NCBI GenBank assembly: GCA_018401745.1
Contig: JAGYJY010000015.1
Coordinates: forward strand, 1 to 64,000
DNA length: 64,000 nucleotides
Direction of reading: 5' to 3'
From: Pirellulales bacterium
Lineage (GTDB): Bacteria; Planctomycetota; Planctomycetia; Pirellulales; UBA1268
Every line of letters begins with the position of its first letter. Position 1 is the first letter of the stretch. The position numbers and the translations under genes are program-made. Below, piece after piece: positions 53,243 to 63,701 of the stretch. The notes beneath the pieces were generated by a model. It did not search any database, was not told where the DNA came from, and saw only the letters and a program-made list of their open reading frames with translations.

Positions 53243-54291
53243 GCCTGTCCCCCGCTCGCCGTTTCGGCCAAGGCATACTCGTCGCGGCCCGCCCGAAAGA
53301 GGTCGGCAATCACATCCTCCAGAGGCACATCCTCGACGGTGACATCGAGCACCGACTCACCGGCGAGAATCCGGGGGAGGGTTTCGGCGATCCGCTCGCG
53401 ATCGATTCGCAGCCGCACCTGGGGGCCGTCCCGTTCGCAGGGATATCCCCAGCCAGCGATGGTGGTCTCCGACGGCGGCTGCTCGAAGTCGAGGGTCACG
53501 ATCTTGTGGGTTGTGAAGCGGTCGATAATCTCGGTGAGCGTGCCGTCGTAGAGGATCCGGCCGTGCGTGATCACCACCACCCGCCGGCAGAGGGCAGCCA
53601 CATCCTTCATGTAGTGGGTTGTCAGCAGGACCGTGGTGCCCCGTTCGGTCTGCACCTTCCGCAGAAAGCCGTGGATCGAGTGCTGGGCCACAACATCAAG
53701 GCCGATGGTTGGCTCGTCGAGCAGCAGCACCTCCGGCTCGTGCAACAGCGCCGCGATCAGTTCGAGCTTCATCCTCTCACCGAGCGAGAGCTCCCGCACG
53801 GGCTGGTGAATCAGCCGGCCCACGTCGAGCAGTTCGACCAGTTCGTCGCGGGTCTGCTCAAATCGCTGGCGATCGAGGCGGTAGATCACCTGGTGCAGGC
53901 GAAAGCTCTCCGCAGCCGGCAGGTCCCACCAGAGCTGGTTTTTCTGGCCCATCACCAGGGCAAAGCGTCGCCGGAAGTCGTCGTGCCGCTGCCAGGGCAC
54001 ATGGCCAAGCACCGTGGCCGCGCCTGTGGTGGGGGTGATGATCCCTGCGAGGAGCTTCAAGAACGTCGTCTTGCCGGCCCCATTGGGCCCCAGGATCGCG
54101 ACAAACTCGCCGGGCTCCACCGTCAGTGACACGCCCCGCAAGGCCTCGACCGTGCGGCTTTTGCGATGAAAGAGCCCCCGGATGCTGCTCGCCAGGCCTT
54201 CTTGCTTGTCGGCCACACGGTAGTGCTTGGCCAGGCCATGCACGTCAATCACTGGCGAAAGGCTGCGGGAGTCGCTGCTGGAGGAGGTCAT
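53239..54291 (-). CDS. ABC exporter ATP-binding protein
   Basis: 350 residues. Walker A is VAILGPNGAGKTTFLKLLAG, the Q-loop is FALVMGQKNQLWWDLPA, the signature is VRELSLGERMKLELIAALLH (LSLGE in place of LSGGQ), Walker B is EVLLLDEPTIGLDVVAQHSI, and the H-loop is TTVLLTTHYMKDVAALC. The KNQLWWDLP stretch and the LSLGERMK form are typical of the COG4586 ATPases that partner COG4587/COG3694 permeases. A C-terminal domain of about 90 residues follows. The start at 54291 is directly downstream of a TATACT. Confidence 0.92.
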   Translation of the reverse strand: MTSSSSDSRSLSPVIDVHGLAKHYRVADKQEGLASSIRGLFHRKSRTVEALRGVSLTVEPGEFVAILGPNGAGKTTFLKLLAGIITPTTGAATVLGHVPWQRHDDFRRRFALVMGQKNQLWWDLPAAESFRLHQVIYRLDRQRFEQTRDELVELLDVGRLIHQPVRELSLGERMKLELIAALLHEPEVLLLDEPTIGLDVVAQHSIHGFLRKVQTERGTTVLLTTHYMKDVAALCRRVVVITHGRILYDGTLTEIIDRFTTHKIVTLDFEQPPSETTIAGWGYPCERDGPQVRLRIDRERIAETLPRILAGESVLDVTVEDVPLEDVIADLFRAGRDEYALAETASGGQA

Positions 54292-54299
54292 GGCGAAGC

Positions 54300-54305
54300 A
54301 GTATA
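54300..54305 (-). promoter_or_regulatory. Candidate -10 box of the ABC exporter operon
   Basis: TATACT on the minus strand ends 8 bases before the ATG at 54291, so a transcript would begin at or next to the start codon (leaderless). The -35 region is weak and no ribosome-binding site is visible. Confidence 0.35.
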
Positions 54306-54357
54306 GGCCCCAGCGAGCAAACACCAGTATCATCCGTTCGCTTCGTACAGGATCATC

Positions 54358-54867
54358 ATGCACCTCCCATCGTTTCGTATTGGCCTCGGCCACGACACCC
54401 ACCGGCTGGAGCCGGGAGGGCCACTCATGCTCGGTGGCCTCGCCATCGACCATGACCGCCGCGCCGTTGGCCACAGCGACGCGGACGTGCTCCTGCACGC
54501 GATTACCGACGCGATTCTGGGGGCGGCCGCCCTGGGCGACATTGGCGAGCTGTTTCCCGACACCGACCCGGCCAACAAGGGCCGCGATTCGGCTGAAATG
54601 CTTGCCACCGCTGCCGCCCGGCTTGCGTCGGCCGGCTGGACGATCGCCAACCTGGATTGCGTGATCTTTGCCCAACGGCCGAAAATCCTGCCGCATCGCG
54701 AGCGGATGCGGGAGCGGGTTGCTGCGATCCTCGGCCTGGCTGTCGATCAGGTCGGGCTGAAGGCGAAGACCGGTGAGGCTGTGGGGCCTATTGGCGAGCA
54801 GCTGGCGATCGCCGCTGAGTGCGTCGCCCTGATCACGCCGGCTGGCGGTGACAGCCCACCGGCATGA
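54358..54867 (+). CDS. ispF: 2-C-methyl-D-erythritol 2,4-cyclodiphosphate synthase
   Basis: 169 residues. MEP-pathway enzyme of isoprenoid synthesis. Motifs are IGLGHDTHRLEPGGPLMLGG (zinc Asp/His), VGHSDADVLLHAITDAILGA, LGDIGELFPDTDPANKGRDS and NLDCVIFAQRPKILPHRERM. The C-terminal KAKTGEAVGPIGEQLAIAAE corresponds to the family's KATTTE...GEGIAA segment. AGGAT precedes the ATG. It is divergent from the exporter operon and followed by cysS. Confidence 0.94.
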   Translation: MHLPSFRIGLGHDTHRLEPGGPLMLGGLAIDHDRRAVGHSDADVLLHAITDAILGAAALGDIGELFPDTDPANKGRDSAEMLATAAARLASAGWTIANLDCVIFAQRPKILPHRERMRERVAAILGLAVDQVGLKAKTGEAVGPIGEQLAIAAECVALITPAGGDSPPA

Positions 54868-54873
54868 GCCGTG

Positions 54874-54911
54874 CCCTTGCCACCCAACACAGCCCTTGCC
54901 ACCCAACACAA
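54874..54911. repeat. 18-bp direct repeat between ispF and cysS
   Basis: CCCTTGCCACCCAACACA occurs at 54874-54891 and 54894-54911, separated by two bases. No element is recognised around it. Confidence 0.85.
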
Positions 54912-54977
54912 TGGATTCCAACCTGAGCTTCGGGCCGTCCGATGACGGGCCGCTTGAATGATGTGGAGAGACGAGCG

Positions 54978-56567
54978 ATGAGCACCAACGACGCCACAAC
55001 ACCCCCTGCCGAGGCCGCGGGCCTTCCGGCCATCCAGGTCTACAACACCCTCTCCCGCGAGAAGGAGCCGATGGTCACGGTGCAGCCGGGCCGCGTCGGC
55101 ATGTATCTCTGCGGGCCGACGGTTTACAAGCCGAGCCACATCGGCCATATGGTCGGCCCGGTGATCTTCGACACCGTCAAGCGGCACCTCTCCTATTCTG
55201 GCTGGCAGGTGACCTGGGTGGTCAACATCACCGACGTCGACGACAAGCTGATCGCCGAGAGCAGCCGTCGCGGGATCTCGATGACGGCGCTCGCCGAGGA
55301 GATGACCGCGGACTACCTCGAGAATCTTGCGGCACTCGGTGTCACGAGCATCGATGAGATGCCCAAGGCCACCGATCACATCGATACGATCATCAGCTTT
55401 ATCGAAGGCCTGATCAGCAAGGGCTTTGCCTACGCCAGCGACGGCGACGTCTATTTTGATGTGCAGAAGGATGCCGACTACGGCAAGCTCACCAACCGTT
55501 CGGTGGACGCGATGCAGGGCGAGGGAGGTTCGACCGCCGACCGCAAGCGGTCCGCAGCCGACTTTGCCCTCTGGAAGAAGGCCAAGGACGGCGAGCCCAG
55601 CTGGGACAGCCCCTGGGGCCCTGGTCGCCCGGGCTGGCACATCGAATGCTCGGCAATGAGCGAAGCCATTCTCGGCAACCACTTCGATATCCATGGCGGT
55701 GGGCTCGATCTCGTCTTTCCGCATCACGAAAACGAGATTGCCCAGAGCGAATCGCTGCACGGCTGCCCGATGGCGAGCTACTGGATGCACAACGGCCTGA
55801 TGCAAGCTTCCGGAGCTTCCGGCAAGGTCGGAGGGCGGCCGCGAGACGCCGATGACGGAGAGGCCGCGAGCGTTGAGGCTCAGACGGCTGCCAAGATTTC
55901 CAAGTCGACCGGCGCCGAACCGTTTAAGCAGCTGCTCGCCCGGCATGAGCCCGAGGCGATTCGGATGCTGCTGCTCTCCACGCACTACCGCAGCCCGATC
56001 CACTTTGGCGAGGAGCCTCTGGCCGAGAGCGGGCGGGCCCTCGAGGCCTTTCGCAGGCTGTTTGCCCGCAGCGAACGGATCAGCGGGACCTCGTTTTACA
56101 ACCTCCCCTGCCGCACCCGCCGCGAAGGCGACACGCAAATCGCGGCTGCCGGCGACGAGGCAGCCGCCCTGCGGACGAGGTTCCTGGCTGCCATGGACGA
56201 CGACTTTAACACCGCCGTCGCAATCGCCTCACTCTTCGACTACGTCCGTGTCGTCAACAAATACATCGATCAGCACCAGCTCGAAGCCACGAAGCCTGAG
56301 GCCGAGCTGGCCAGACTGGCGGCCCTGATGCGCACGCTGCGGGAACTGACCGGTGTGCTCGGACTGTTTCTCGAAGCTCCCCAGGCTGACGGCGGTGCCG
56401 ACGAAGCGCTCGTTGCCGGGCTGATGGAACTCGTGATTGAAATCCGAGCCAACGCCCGCAAGGCGAAAGATTTTGCGACCGCCGACCTCGTGCGTGATCG
56501 GCTCGGAAGCCTCAGCATCGTGTTGGAAGACCGGGCAGACGGCACCGGCTGGTCGCGAAAGGCCTGA
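54978..56567 (+). CDS. cysS: Cysteinyl-tRNA synthetase
   Basis: 529 residues. Class I synthetase: MYLCGPTVYKPSHIGHMVGP holds the zinc Cys and the HIGH motif, WVVNITDVDDKLIAESSRRG follows, then PGWHIECSAMSEAILGNHFD and FPHHENEIAQSESLHGCP carry further zinc ligands, and the KMSKS equivalent is AAKISKSTGAEPFKQLL. An insert of about 30 residues (ASGASGKVGGRPRDADDGEA...) lies between YWMHNGLM and KISKS. The ATG at 54978 has GGAGAG upstream. It probably forms a unit with ispF. Confidence 0.95.
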   Translation: MSTNDATTPPAEAAGLPAIQVYNTLSREKEPMVTVQPGRVGMYLCGPTVYKPSHIGHMVGPVIFDTVKRHLSYSGWQVTWVVNITDVDDKLIAESSRRGISMTALAEEMTADYLENLAALGVTSIDEMPKATDHIDTIISFIEGLISKGFAYASDGDVYFDVQKDADYGKLTNRSVDAMQGEGGSTADRKRSAADFALWKKAKDGEPSWDSPWGPGRPGWHIECSAMSEAILGNHFDIHGGGLDLVFPHHENEIAQSESLHGCPMASYWMHNGLMQASGASGKVGGRPRDADDGEAASVEAQTAAKISKSTGAEPFKQLLARHEPEAIRMLLLSTHYRSPIHFGEEPLAESGRALEAFRRLFARSERISGTSFYNLPCRTRREGDTQIAAAGDEAAALRTRFLAAMDDDFNTAVAIASLFDYVRVVNKYIDQHQLEATKPEAELARLAALMRTLRELTGVLGLFLEAPQADGGADEALVAGLMELVIEIRANARKAKDFATADLVRDRLGSLSIVLEDRADGTGWSRKA

Positions 56568-56598
56568 GGCGGGCAGACGCGACAAGCAGGCGTGTGGG

Positions 56599-57706
56599 CT
56601 ATCGCTTGGAAATGGCCCGATAGCGGCGGAATCGCACAAACGCTGCAGCACCCAGGCCGGTGGCCAGCAGGGCCCAGCTGTGAGGCTCCGGCACAGGCGT
56701 CGGGGCCGTCACCGCCAGCGACAGCATGTTTTGCGAGAGGCCGCCACCATTGTCGGAGATCAGCAGCAGGCTCTGCAGCCCGCTGTCGAGCGTCGGGCCG
56801 TAGGTCATTCCCTCGAAGTTGGACTGGGTGCCAAAGTCGTCTTCCCACAGCAGCGTCTTGCTCAGGGGCGTGAAGCCGCCGGCATCGATGGTGGCAAAGG
56901 CCGAGACGTCGGTGGCGGTGCTGGTGTCGACGTACGTAAAGCCGTGAGCGGAACGTGGGCACGAACGCCCCGCCAAGCTCCCGCTCAAGCACCAGAAGCT
57001 CGGTGCTGCTCCAGGGCAGGATTTCGACCACTCCGCTCCGCTCTGCGGAGATAAAAGGATTCATCGCCGTGATCGGGTCGGTGCGGTAGCCCCATTGGCC
57101 TACGGCGGTCAGACTGCCGTCGAACTGCTGGATCCGCACCCAGCTCCCGGTCGTCGTCGTCGACAAGGGACCGTCGGGCACGAGCGCCTCTTCGTTGGCA
57201 GTCCACAGCCCGCCTGCCCCCCAGGCCAGCGATTCCAGGCCCATGTTGCTCTGCACGTTCGACGGCTGATAGATCGCCGGCACGGCCACACTTCCCAGCG
57301 TGTTGCCGCTGGTGTCGAACTCCGTGATCGTGGAGCTCACCTCATCTGCAATGAACACGCTGCTCGTCGTCGCCCGGTAGGTGATCCCTTCAGAGTCGCT
57401 GCCCATGCCGGCTGCGGCAATGCTGCCCGTCACGCTCGGCGACCCGGTCAGGCGGCCTGTCGCGGTGTCGACAACGGCGGTGATCTCCCAGATCGACGCT
57501 GCCCCGTTGTCACCCACGGCGTAGTAGGTCGAACCGCCTACATAGGTAATGCCACTGAGCTCCGCAGCCCCGGTCGCTCCCGACGACACCGCCACGACCC
57601 CCTGCCCTGGATCCGTCACCACAGGGGCCGCGCGGCCGGTCTGCCCAAGCCCCAGCAGTGAGATCAAAGCAACGATGAGTGGCGTGGTGAGCGACTGGCG
57701 ACCCAT
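56599..57706 (-). CDS. Exported PEP-CTERM protein with esterase-like/phytase-like propeller domain, one frameshift
   Basis: About 368 codons. A signal peptide (LIVALISLLGLGQTGRAAP) leads to a beta-propeller-like domain: AAELSGITYVGGSTYYAVGD, GSDSEGITYRATTSSVFIAD, NMGLESLAWGAGGLWTANEE, FISAERSGVVEILPWSSTEL. In a second frame come SAHGFTYVDTSTATDVSAFA and SNFEGMTYGPTLDSGLQSLL, then the sorting tail VPEPHSWALLATGLGAAAFV with RFRRYR. The pattern fits the esterase-like activity of phytase family. One extra base near 56954-56960 explains the break. The tail predicts processing by an exosortase encoded elsewhere. Confidence 0.8.
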
Positions 57707-57926
57707 GCTGAACGTTCTCCGGAAATCCTCGTCGCCCGTGTCTGCAGTGGCGGGCGTCGCGTCATCGAGAATGTGAGCAAATCGTGTGCCGGGCGAGGCT
57801 GGTTCTCGCAGGCGACTGGAAAGCTGCGGTTTCGTGAGGATTCCGAGGCATGACGGCGGGCGGCACTGGCGGGGGCTGGCCGGGGGTCACCGATTTGGTG
57901 GCACGAAAATGGTGAGACAAGTGGGG

Positions 57927-58230
57927 TCGCTCGGGGTGAGCCCAGGCCGATGAGCCGAGCGTTCGGGGCCGCTCGGGGTGAGCCCAAGCCGATGAGCCGA
58001 GCGTTCGGGGCCGCTCGGGGTGAGCCCAAGCCGATTCGCCGAGCGTTCGGGGTCGCTCGGGGTGAGCCCAAGCCGATTCGCCGAGCGTTCGCTTCGCCAT
58101 CCTGGCTTCGCTCACTCGTGCATTCTCGCTTTCGCCCTCCGGGCTGCGCTCGACTGCAAGGCCGGCTCATTCGGCCCGGGCTCACCCCTCGCTTAAGGTT
58201 TTAAAGGGCGGCCTGTCCGACGCTGCGCGT
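57927..58230. repeat. Family C: four 42-bp tandem units plus conserved tail, then hairpin-1 module
   Basis: CGCTCGGGGTGAGCCCA recurs every 42 bases (57928, 57970, 58012, 58054). A conserved tail runs to the closing arm CGGCTCATTCGG, then CCCGGGCTCACCCCTCGC, which is an imperfect reverse complement of the unit's GGGTGAGCCCAAGCCGATGA arm. A GGCCTGTC-CGACGC-TGC-GCGTCG-type hairpin follows. Confidence 0.88.
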
Positions 58231-58295
58231 CGGTCTGCGGCCGGGGCGGCGGCGGAGGGGCTCGTGGGCAGCGGGGGGCGCGGGTGTTGCGCAAG

Positions 58296-58458
58296 CGGGA
58301 CGGGTCTGCGGGTGCCGCAGGCTACCTCGGCTGTGCCGAGGCCGCTGTGCGGCCCGAGGACCCGTCCCGTTCAGGCATGCGCAAGCGGGACGGGTCTGCG
58401 GGTGCCGCAGGCACCTCGGCTGTGCCGAGGCCGCTGTGCGGCCCGAGGACCCGTCCCG
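58296..58458. repeat. Two family B cloverleaf repeats
   Basis: Copies at 58296-58369 and 58386-58458, nearly identical except for one extra T in the first. Arms are CGGGACGGGTCTGCGGG and CCCGAGGACCCGTCCCG. Inner hairpins are GGTGCC-GCA-GGCACC, CTCGGC-TGT-GCCGAG and GCCGC-TGT-GCGGC. Confidence 0.9.
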
Positions 58459-58563
58459 TTCAAATCGCCTTCGCCCGCTGTTTGAGGATGGATCTGTCCG
58501 CCGCGGTCTGCGGCCACGGGCAGGCGGGGCCCGGGGAAGCGCGAGCGGGACGTGCGCTGAGGC

Positions 58564-60502
<1,939 letters not shown>

Positions 60503-60537
60503 TTCAATCACCCCCGTGAGGGCATCCCCTTCTCGTC

Positions 60538-60705
60538 CTTGACAGAACTGGTGAGGCTCGGCGGGTCGGCGAACGCTCGCGGAGCGTTTGGCCTATCCTG
60601 GCCCAGCGACGCGACTTTTGCCGCCTGCCGAGCCGGACCATCCGCGCGCGGTCTCCTCACCACCCGCCCGCGGTCTCCTCACCACCCGCGGGCGGTCTCT
60701 TTCCG
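60538..60705. repeat. Family D repeat, copy 2
   Basis: Closely matches 47826-47942, from TTGACAGAA through GAGGCTCGGCGGGTCGGC to GCCGCCTGCCGAGCCGGACC, followed by three rather than two CACCCGCxCGCGGTCTCC units. It again lies just beyond the 3' end of a minus-strand gene. Confidence 0.82.
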
Positions 60706-60743
60706 CTCGCTCGGTGCGTGGGCAAGGCTGGCTTCCTCGGGCT

Positions 60744-62168
60744 TTACAGCGTTTTGAGGTATTCGAGGACAGCCTGTTTTTCTTCTTCGCTGAGCATGTC
60801 GGGAAAGGTGTGGCCAGCGGCGGACTTGCCGGGCTTGCTGGTGTCGAAGTGCCGGCGGCGTTCGGCCGGTGGCATCCGCTCCTGGGGCATGGCGTCGAAA
60901 GTGGTCACCTCCAGGCCGACCTGCGTCTGGTCATAGCCTGTCGGCGTTCGCTTCCAGACGGCCGGCCGCTCGTCTGGATGCAGCAGGTGCCAGAGTGTGG
61001 GCACAGAGCCGTTGTGTAGATACGGTGCCGTGGCCCAGATGCCGTCGAGCGGCGGGGCGACGTAGCCCTCCGGTTCGGCCAAGCCGCCGTCGTCGCCGTA
61101 GTGCCCAAACCAACTCTCGTTGAGGTCACGGCGGTTGCGAGCGGCGAGCGCGTCGTACCGCACGCGGTCGGTGCCGATCTCATCGATGGGAATGATTCGC
61201 TCGGGATAGGTGTCTGCCGACGCTGCGTAGGTGCCGTGGCACTCGCTGCAGCTCTTTTCAAATACAACCCTTCCCTGCTCGGCACGTGACGCGTCGATTG
61301 CCCACGGCCACGTTGGCGGCTCAAGCGAGTCGATCCAGGCCTCGATACTGCGAAAGTCGTCTTCCCATTCGCGAAACTTCTCCGGCCCGTTTTCTTTGAC
61401 AAGCAGAAACTGCATCAGCATGCGATGGCCAGCAGGGGCAAATCCGTCGGCATAGAGTCGCTGTTTTTTCTTCACGTGCCACCAGGCCGGCGCATCCATG
61501 TCGTGGTGGGGCATGTCGAGCAGGGGCGGCTTGGAGAGGATCGTCAGGTCCCGGTCGCGGTGGTGCATCAGTGCCATCCCAAACACCACGGCATTGGTCG
61601 TGCCGGCCGTCGTTCCCAACGGCAGCAACAGCGACCCAACGTCCATGTGCCCAAGTGGCTTTCGCTGGCGAATCTTGACCAGACGGACATCTTCGGTGAG
61701 CGTCTCCAAGGCGTAGGTCGAGTTGGGCACACCAGGAATCACGCGACCGGCCACCTGCCCCTGATGGCAGGCCAGGCAGCTCATGGTCCAGGAGCCATCC
61801 GCGCCAACGACATACTGCAGCGACCGGGAAGGATCCTCGGGAGCTGGCGTGAGCCCATACCGCTCCATCGCCATCAGCCGTCGCTCGGCAGGCGTCGCCT
61901 CGAATGCCCGGCTCCGAAGTGGCTCCTCCCACACCTGGGGAAGTGCGTCGAAGATCTCCTGATCGAGGTCCGCAGGAAGGTAGGCCTTCGACCGGAGGAG
62001 CCGATATCCCTCCGCGGCCTCGGGAGCGGCTGGCTCGCCATCAGCTGAGGACGCAACCGCGTTGCCGTTGCCCACGCCACCGGCCGTTGGGAGCAGACAC
62101 GCGACGAGCAAGGCCCACACGCAGGTCGCTCCAGCAGCCAGCCGCCGTTGGCGTCTTCGGCATTTCAC
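60744..62168 (-). CDS. Exported dihaem cytochrome c
   Basis: 474 residues. A signal peptide (AAGATCVWALLVACLLPTAG) and two haem attachment sites, MSCLACHQGQVAGRV (near residue 130) and KSCSECHGTYAAS (near residue 310). The region EGYVAPPLDGIWATAPYLHN, with GSVPTLWHLL, is the conserved loop of dihaem peroxidase/thiol-oxidase-like cytochromes. The final segment (GKSAAGHTFPDMLSEEEKQAVLEYLKTL) is cytochrome-like too. It acts in the periplasm as an electron carrier or peroxidase-like enzyme. It is divergent from mgtE. Confidence 0.88.
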   Translation of the reverse strand: MKCRRRQRRLAAGATCVWALLVACLLPTAGGVGNGNAVASSADGEPAAPEAAEGYRLLRSKAYLPADLDQEIFDALPQVWEEPLRSRAFEATPAERRLMAMERYGLTPAPEDPSRSLQYVVGADGSWTMSCLACHQGQVAGRVIPGVPNSTYALETLTEDVRLVKIRQRKPLGHMDVGSLLLPLGTTAGTTNAVVFGMALMHHRDRDLTILSKPPLLDMPHHDMDAPAWWHVKKKQRLYADGFAPAGHRMLMQFLLVKENGPEKFREWEDDFRSIEAWIDSLEPPTWPWAIDASRAEQGRVVFEKSCSECHGTYAASADTYPERIIPIDEIGTDRVRYDALAARNRRDLNESWFGHYGDDGGLAEPEGYVAPPLDGIWATAPYLHNGSVPTLWHLLHPDERPAVWKRTPTGYDQTQVGLEVTTFDAMPQERMPPAERRRHFDTSKPGKSAAGHTFPDMLSEEEKQAVLEYLKTL

Positions 62169-62341
62169 TCCAGCAGCCCTCAGATTTCGGCGTACGATTG
62201 GTCGATCAAGAAAGCGTGTGCGAGCAGCCTTGCTCCACCCGGGAGTCTAGCGCTGCGGTCAAAACTCGACAACGAAACGTGGCTGCCCCAGAGCAATCCT
62301 GGCGGTGGCACACTCTCCTCCACCAGGTAGAACCTGCGGCC

Positions 62342-63682
62342 ATGAGCTCAGCCAACCCCATCCTGCTTCCCGAACTCCGCAGCATGATCACCGAGGGTGA
62401 TGTGCAAGGGCTTCGTGAAGTCGCTCAGGAGCTTCATCCGGCAACGGTAGCGGAGTTCTCGGAAGGGCTTGAGCCGGCAGAGATCTGGGCACTGCTCGAC
62501 AGTGTGCCTGTCGACCGCCAGGCCGAAATCTTTCCGTACTATCCGATGCCCGAGCAGGTGGCGCTGCTGGAAACGGCCGAGCGACCAAAGGCAGGACTGC
62601 TGCTTGAGTCGATGGCGTCTGACAACCGCGACGACGTGCTGAGGGAGCTCGACGAAGAACTCGTCGAAGAGATTCTACCCTTTGTGGCCAAGGCTGAGCG
62701 GCAGAGCATCCGGATGCTCCTCTCCTGCCCGGAGGACTCTGCCGGCTCGCTGATGACCACTGAGTATGCCTCACTGCCGGCGGGGATCACGGCAGGCGAG
62801 GCAATGTCTCGGTTGCGGGCCCAGGCGCCCGATAGCGAGTCGATCTACTACATCTACGTGCTCGATGCCGATCGCCACCTCGTCGGCTTCGTCTCGCTGC
62901 GGGATCTGATCCTGGCGCGGCCGACGGCCCTCGTTCGGGACCTGATGGAATCCGAGCCGATTCGCGTGCGGCTCGACGAGTCACGCGAGCAGGTGGTGCA
63001 GAAACTTGCCCGCTTCGACTTCCTCGCGATTCCGGTGGTCGACGATGAGAACCGGCTCGTGGGCATCGTGACGCACGACGACGTGCTCGATGCGATCCGG
63101 GAAGATGCGACCGACGACGCCCACATGATCGCCGCCATTTCACCGCTTGGTGAGGGGTATCTCGAGGCTGGGGTCACATCGATGACCTGGAAGCGGGGCG
63201 TCTGGCTGACCATTCTCTTTGCCACAGGGGCCATCACCGCGATGCTCCTGGCGCGAGCGCCGATTCAGCACGCCTGGCTGATCGCCTTCCTTCCGCTGGT
63301 GGTCGCCAGCGGCGGCAACTCGGGCAATCAGTCGGCCACCCTCGTGATCACGGCGCTCTCCACGGGCGACTGCACACTTGGGGACTGGCCACGGATCCTC
63401 CGCCGCGAGGTGGTGCTGGGCCTGCTGCTCGGTTGCCTGCTGGCGGTGCCGGGCTACGTGCTCGCGGCCTTCTATGCGCCGAACCTGGTCGATGCCCTTG
63501 TGATTCCCGTCACCATCCTGGGGGTGGTCATGATGGGCACGATGGTCGGTTCGGTCTTGCCGCTGGTGTTTCGCTCGATCGGGCTCGATCCCGCGTTGAT
63601 GAGCAACCCATTCGTGTCGGCGATCGTGGATGTGGTTGGCATCCTGATCTACATGGGGATTGGGATGCTGCTGCTGCAGTAG
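62342..63682 (+). CDS. mgtE: MgtE-type magnesium transporter
   Basis: 446 residues. An N-terminal superhelical domain (LREVAQELHPATVAEFSEGL, FPYYPMPEQVALLET), paired CBS domains (SPEDSAGSLMTTEY-like SCPEDSAGSLMTTEYASLPA, YYIYVLDADRHLVGFVSLRD, DFLAIPVVDDENRLVGIVTH with DDVLDAIREDATDD), and five helices. The pore signature is LPLVVASGGNSGNQSATLVI, and NPFVSAIVDVVGILIYMGIG ends the protein. MgtE lets Mg2+ in and is gated by the CBS domains. The ATG at 62342 fits the family start. Confidence 0.95.
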   Translation: MSSANPILLPELRSMITEGDVQGLREVAQELHPATVAEFSEGLEPAEIWALLDSVPVDRQAEIFPYYPMPEQVALLETAERPKAGLLLESMASDNRDDVLRELDEELVEEILPFVAKAERQSIRMLLSCPEDSAGSLMTTEYASLPAGITAGEAMSRLRAQAPDSESIYYIYVLDADRHLVGFVSLRDLILARPTALVRDLMESEPIRVRLDESREQVVQKLARFDFLAIPVVDDENRLVGIVTHDDVLDAIREDATDDAHMIAAISPLGEGYLEAGVTSMTWKRGVWLTILFATGAITAMLLARAPIQHAWLIAFLPLVVASGGNSGNQSATLVITALSTGDCTLGDWPRILRREVVLGLLLGCLLAVPGYVLAAFYAPNLVDALVIPVTILGVVMMGTMVGSVLPLVFRSIGLDPALMSNPFVSAIVDVVGILIYMGIGMLLLQ

Positions 63683-63701
63683 CACGCTGCTGCCGACCGG
63701 C

